Source: Sugiyamaella lignohabitans
Taxonomy: Eukaryota > Ascomycota > Dipodascomycetes > Dipodascales > Trichomonascaceae
Direction of reading: 5' to 3'
DNA length: 64,000 bases
Assembly: GCF_001640025.1 (NCBI RefSeq)
Contig: NC_031671.1
Span: forward strand, 1,612,001-1,676,000
In this document: piece by piece, positions 60,813 to 64,000 of the stretch
Position numbering within the stretch: the first letter of the stretch is position 1
Layout of the letters: every line of letters begins with the position of its first letter
The notes under the pieces: generated by a model
Told to the model about the DNA's origin: nothing
The model's database searches: none
The model's input: only the letters and a program-made list of their open reading frames with translations
Program-made: the position numbers and the translations under genes

Positions 60813-63800
60813 TTAGGCGGCTCCGGCGACAGCAGGGGTGCGATCGCGGTCCCGGGTGTCTGAGGGTGCCGGTTTGTTGTCAAATTGACGGAGGTCAAGG
60901 GTAAGAGCTCGTGAGCTGTTGATATCTTGGTCGCGGTAGATGCCGACAAGTGCGTCGGATTTCTCGAAGAGCCCGTTTTTGAGACTGATGACTATGAACT
61001 GGAAGTTCTCGCGGGCGTTGTGCTTGATATATCGCCCGATGCTGGCAATGTTGTTGTTATCCAGAGCAGCGTCAATTTCGTCTAGAATAAAGAATGGCGA
61101 CGGGTGGAACCGGTGAATCGCGAACAGAAGTGCTAATGCAGCCATGGTCTTTTCTCCTCCAGAAAGTTGCTCGATTTCGCAGAATTGTTTCATGGGTGGC
61201 TGGACATTATAGATAATACCCTTGGCAAAGTCGTCACCATCGTTCTCCCAGTATAGATTGGCACTTCCACCGGTGGGGAACGACTTGTTTCGCGTCAGTT
61301 CTTTATAGATACCATCAATACTGCGTGATATCTGGTCAAATGCTTTGTTAAACGCTGTAGACCTTTTGCGTTTGACTTCTTCGAACTTTTTCCTGATAGC
61401 TCGATGTGTTTTACCGGCCTGTTCAGACTCGCTAGCTGCTTCCTTGAATTTAGTCGACGCTTCTTCCAGATGATCACTAGCACGAACATTAACCACCATT
61501 CCATCGATCTGACTCGACAATGTCCCGATCTCCTCTTCGATTTCCGTCTCGATTGCAGGGTCACTACTCTCCTTGAGCCGCTCTTCGAGTCGACTGTAAT
61601 CAACAAGGATGCCAAAAACACTTGTATCGGAGATTTGAGACATGGGTATATCTCCAGTTGAAACGGCATCGGCCATTGAAACATCACCATCACCGTCATT
61701 TCCAGTCAGGTCATCACCATCACCCTCGCTAAGCATTCGTTTCATAGGAATATCATTTAACGAACCTTCTAACAACGGCAGAGTTTGTCCGTTGATTTTA
61801 CAATCGGTCAGCATATCCAGTCGTTTTGCAGCATCTCGTGAAATGTCTTCTTCTAAACCACTTTGTTTCTTTTCGGCTCGAGAAAGATCGTTTCTGTTCT
61901 CATGAACCACTTTAACATAGTCTTCAGCAGTAGCCTTTCTGGCTTCCATGACTGCTTTAGCTTCTTCCGACTTTTCCTTGGCGCTGTTCTTATCCGCTTC
62001 AAGTTGACTGATTTCGGTCAGAATGACCTCTCGTTCGCTCCTGAGCTGTTTAATCACTTCTTGATTGCGCTCGAGTTCAACACGAATATTATCAACTCTC
62101 TTCTGAGTCTGTTGAGCCCGACCGGTCTCAAAATTAAGTCGCGTTTGTAATCTCGTACGTTGGCTAGAAAACTCAAGATTCTTCTTGTTAATTAGCTCCA
62201 AATGACTACTCTGAGCTGTCTCAAACTCTTTAATATCGCTGATTCCCATACGAGCACACAGATCGCCGAAAATCGATTGACGAGTACGTTTGACTTTAGA
62301 CTCGATCTTATTGATTTCATCATCATATTCAGCAATAGTCTTTTCCGTTTCGCCAATTGTTGGAACCACTTCACGACTGACTGTTTTGTGGTGCTGCAAT
62401 TCAGACTGTCGACTTTCCAAAGTAATATTAAGAGTATTCAGACGGTCACGAGAATCTTGTAGTTTCATTTCAAGCCCACCAATCTCACTGATAAGCGATT
62501 CTTCTTTGGTAGAATTCTCGTTCTTCTTCATCGTCAACTGTCTCAAGTCATTCGTCAGTTTATCTTTCAATCTGTACATACCGACGACATCCTTCTGCTC
62601 CCATCTACGGGCATTACGGTTGTCAACTGTACCTCCGGAAATCATATTAGCACGGTGAATAATCGAACCATCCAAACATACCATCATTGCCTGAATATTT
62701 CTAGACCATTTCATCTCTTTGGCAACTTCAATGTTATCACAAATAAGTGAGTTACTGCAGACAAATTGAACTGCCCGTTCAATTTCTGGTTTAAAACTGA
62801 CAGTTTCAATTGCTAGTCGCACGTTACGTCCTAACGTACGCATTGAACTTGGAATTGGAGTGACAACAATCGTGTCTAGGGGAATGAAAGAGCAAGTACC
62901 CTTACGCTGTTCCTTCAAGTACTCGATACACTCGCGAGCAGTCTTTTGACTGTCAACTACGATCGAGTCGAAATTACGTCCCAGGACGGTCGATACTGCA
63001 GTTTGATATCGTCTCTCTTTTGGTTCGAGCAGGTCACTGATAAGACCCTTGACACCAGGAAACAGTCGCTTCAAGCTTTCAGTATCTTCCTTCAACTTTA
63101 TCGTCTTTTCAGACTCCCGCACACTGGTATTATAATCGAGAAGTTGTCTAGCTACAGTTGCCAACTGAGAATTGAGCTCAGAAATATTTCGTTGCTTGTC
63201 TGACCGTTCAGAAATGATTTTATCCAATTGAGACTTCTTCGCCACGACCGATTCATTGTCGTCATTGATTGATTCAGAAATATGTTTAATCGATGATTTT
63301 AGATCTGCGATTTCCGATTGTAAAGCAGCAACTTTGGCCTTGGCTTCGTCACGCTTGTTAGTCAAACTGACCAATTTGTCGGTATTAGTTCTCTTGTTTC
63401 TCAACAGCGTTTCTAATCTAGACTGCTCGGCACTGGTCCTTAGCTTATAATCAGAGTTGAGCGCTTCATACTCCTTAATGACCTCATCAGACACATCACG
63501 CAGTCCAGATAATGCCGAAGACTGTTTGGACTCTACTTCGAACTTTTTGACTGCCTTGTCGAGAACTTCAAAGCCCTTTTGAACAATAGCGATCTCGCCA
63601 TTCTGGCGATCCAAATCGTGCTGAACGGCTGCTAGTCTGCTCTCTGCTTCTTTGACATGATGTTTCTTGAGCTTGATCTTTTCATTAATTGGCAACACGT
63701 CTTTCTGTCGCGACTCAATCTTCTTGACATACTGATGATGCTTTCGTTCCAAACTGCGATATTGATTATTAGCAGTGGCATAAGCACTATTAGCATTGGC

Positions 63801-64000
63801 AAGAATCTCCTCGGCTTCTGTAAGAGCATCCATTTTCTGCTGTATTTCCTCATCAAACGCTTTAATCTGCTCTTTCTTGCTAGAAATATCTCGTTCGATA
63901 TGATACAGTTTCCAGAGAATCAGATTTGTCTTAAGATTATCTCGTTCCTCAATCTTCTTGTTGTAGTTCTCGACTTCTGTCGTCTGGGTCTGATATTGCT
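60813..64000 (-). CDS. SMC1: Cohesin subunit Smc1, C-terminal part (runs off window end)
   Basis: An open frame of 1062 codons extends from the stop at 60813 to the window edge; the ATG at 63833 is internal because the frame continues upstream (LILWKLYHIERDIS, an Smc1-type segment of the first coiled coil). The hinge is clear: LFPGVKGLISDLLEPKERRY, then GRNFDSIVVDS, CSFIPLDTI and HRANMISGGT. Long coiled coils flank it. The C-terminal ATPase lobe has the signature LSGGEKTMAALALLFAIHRF and Walker B/D-loop FFILDEIDAALDNNNI. The 'SGG...TVDNRNARRWEQKDV' hinge exit and the head match Smc1 rather than Smc3. It pairs with Smc3 in the cohesin ring. The N-terminal head lies outside the window. Confidence 0.95.
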   Translation of the reverse strand, partial: QYQTQTTEVENYNKKIEERDNLKTNLILWKLYHIERDISSKKEQIKAFDEEIQQKMDALTEAEEILANANSAYATANNQYRSLERKHHQYVKKIESRQKDVLPINEKIKLKKHHVKEAESRLAAVQHDLDRQNGEIAIVQKGFEVLDKAVKKFEVESKQSSALSGLRDVSDEVIKEYEALNSDYKLRTSAEQSRLETLLRNKRTNTDKLVSLTNKRDEAKAKVAALQSEIADLKSSIKHISESINDDNESVVAKKSQLDKIISERSDKQRNISELNSQLATVARQLLDYNTSVRESEKTIKLKEDTESLKRLFPGVKGLISDLLEPKERRYQTAVSTVLGRNFDSIVVDSQKTARECIEYLKEQRKGTCSFIPLDTIVVTPIPSSMRTLGRNVRLAIETVSFKPEIERAVQFVCSNSLICDNIEVAKEMKWSRNIQAMMVCLDGSIIHRANMISGGTVDNRNARRWEQKDVVGMYRLKDKLTNDLRQLTMKKNENSTKEESLISEIGGLEMKLQDSRDRLNTLNITLESRQSELQHHKTVSREVVPTIGETEKTIAEYDDEINKIESKVKRTRQSIFGDLCARMGISDIKEFETAQSSHLELINKKNLEFSSQRTRLQTRLNFETGRAQQTQKRVDNIRVELERNQEVIKQLRSEREVILTEISQLEADKNSAKEKSEEAKAVMEARKATAEDYVKVVHENRNDLSRAEKKQSGLEEDISRDAAKRLDMLTDCKINGQTLPLLEGSLNDIPMKRMLSEGDGDDLTGNDGDGDVSMADAVSTGDIPMSQISDTSVFGILVDYSRLEERLKESSDPAIETEIEEEIGTLSSQIDGMVVNVRASDHLEEASTKFKEAASESEQAGKTHRAIRKKFEEVKRKRSTAFNKAFDQISRSIDGIYKELTRNKSFPTGGSANLYWENDGDDFAKGIIYNVQPPMKQFCEIEQLSGGEKTMAALALLFAIHRFHPSPFFILDEIDAALDNNNIASIGRYIKHNARENFQFIVISLKNGLFEKSDALVGIYRDQDINSSRALTLDLRQFDNKPAPSDTRDRDRTPAVAGAA

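Overview
This is nuclear DNA from a budding yeast (Saccharomycotina). It carries a calcineurin-responsive CRZ1, an EFG1/SOK2-type APSES regulator, PLP2, ORC2, BDP1, RPC11, THI4, SMC1 and an AQY-type aquaporin. Genes are mostly intronless; the few introns have GTAAGT/GTATGT-like donors and TACTAAC-like branch points 8-15 nt before the acceptor. A dispersed 5S rRNA gene, a fungal-type TPP riboswitch at THI4, an Artemis-type nuclease and a 127-residue SCP2 protein suggest an early-diverging lineage such as Dipodascales/Trichomonascaceae. That placement is inference; no species is claimed. CUG reads sensibly as leucine, as in LST7 exon 2.

Layout: 1-4 kb holds the 5' end of PLP2 (-) and a Zn2Cys6 regulator (+). 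4-10.3 kb is gene-poor. AQY-type aquaporin (10.4-11.2 kb) and a Sna3-like protein (12.0-12.5 kb) follow. A 4-kb gene-poor stretch with one tRNA-Asn leads to CRZ1 (16.5-18.8 kb), convergent with TRM12. Then come a Ser-rich protein, a membrane protein with a decayed PIP-kinase-like domain, and EFG1 (27.1-28.7 kb, -) with 6 kb of gene-free upstream DNA. From 34.8 kb genes are denser: RBA50, 5S rRNA, GPI15, an Artemis-type nuclease (4 exons), BDP1, a WDR89-like protein, ORC2, RPC11, THI4, VPS38, LST7, SCP2, a GNAT acetyltransferase, and the C-terminal part of SMC1 running off the end.

The dominant unexplained structure is a family of GC-rich palindromic elements. I count by eye about 40 loci and about 69 arms, against an otherwise moderate-GC background. 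Each arm starts GCCTCCGGCGGCTGGGGC and contains the stem-loop CTGGGGCTCCGCCCCAG. Most full copies are directional: an arm ending in the hairpin CTCCTGCTTCGCAGGAG (G arm), a spacer with a GCTGGGACCGT core, then an inverted arm ending in CTCGCTTCGCTCGAG (S arm). None interrupts a recognised coding exon. They lie in six of seven convergent gene gaps and in introns of three genes (LST7, BDP1, the Artemis-type gene). They look like small non-coding mobile or hairpin elements, and I see no source of transposase.

Functionally the genes are scattered housekeeping and regulatory genes, not a pathway cluster. Several concern RNA polymerase III (BDP1, RPC11, plus the targets 5S rRNA and tRNA-Asn), chromosome biology (ORC2, SMC1, the Artemis-type nuclease) and trafficking or nutrient signalling (VPS38, LST7, Sna3-like). 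All calls come from reading the sequence; no database search was run.
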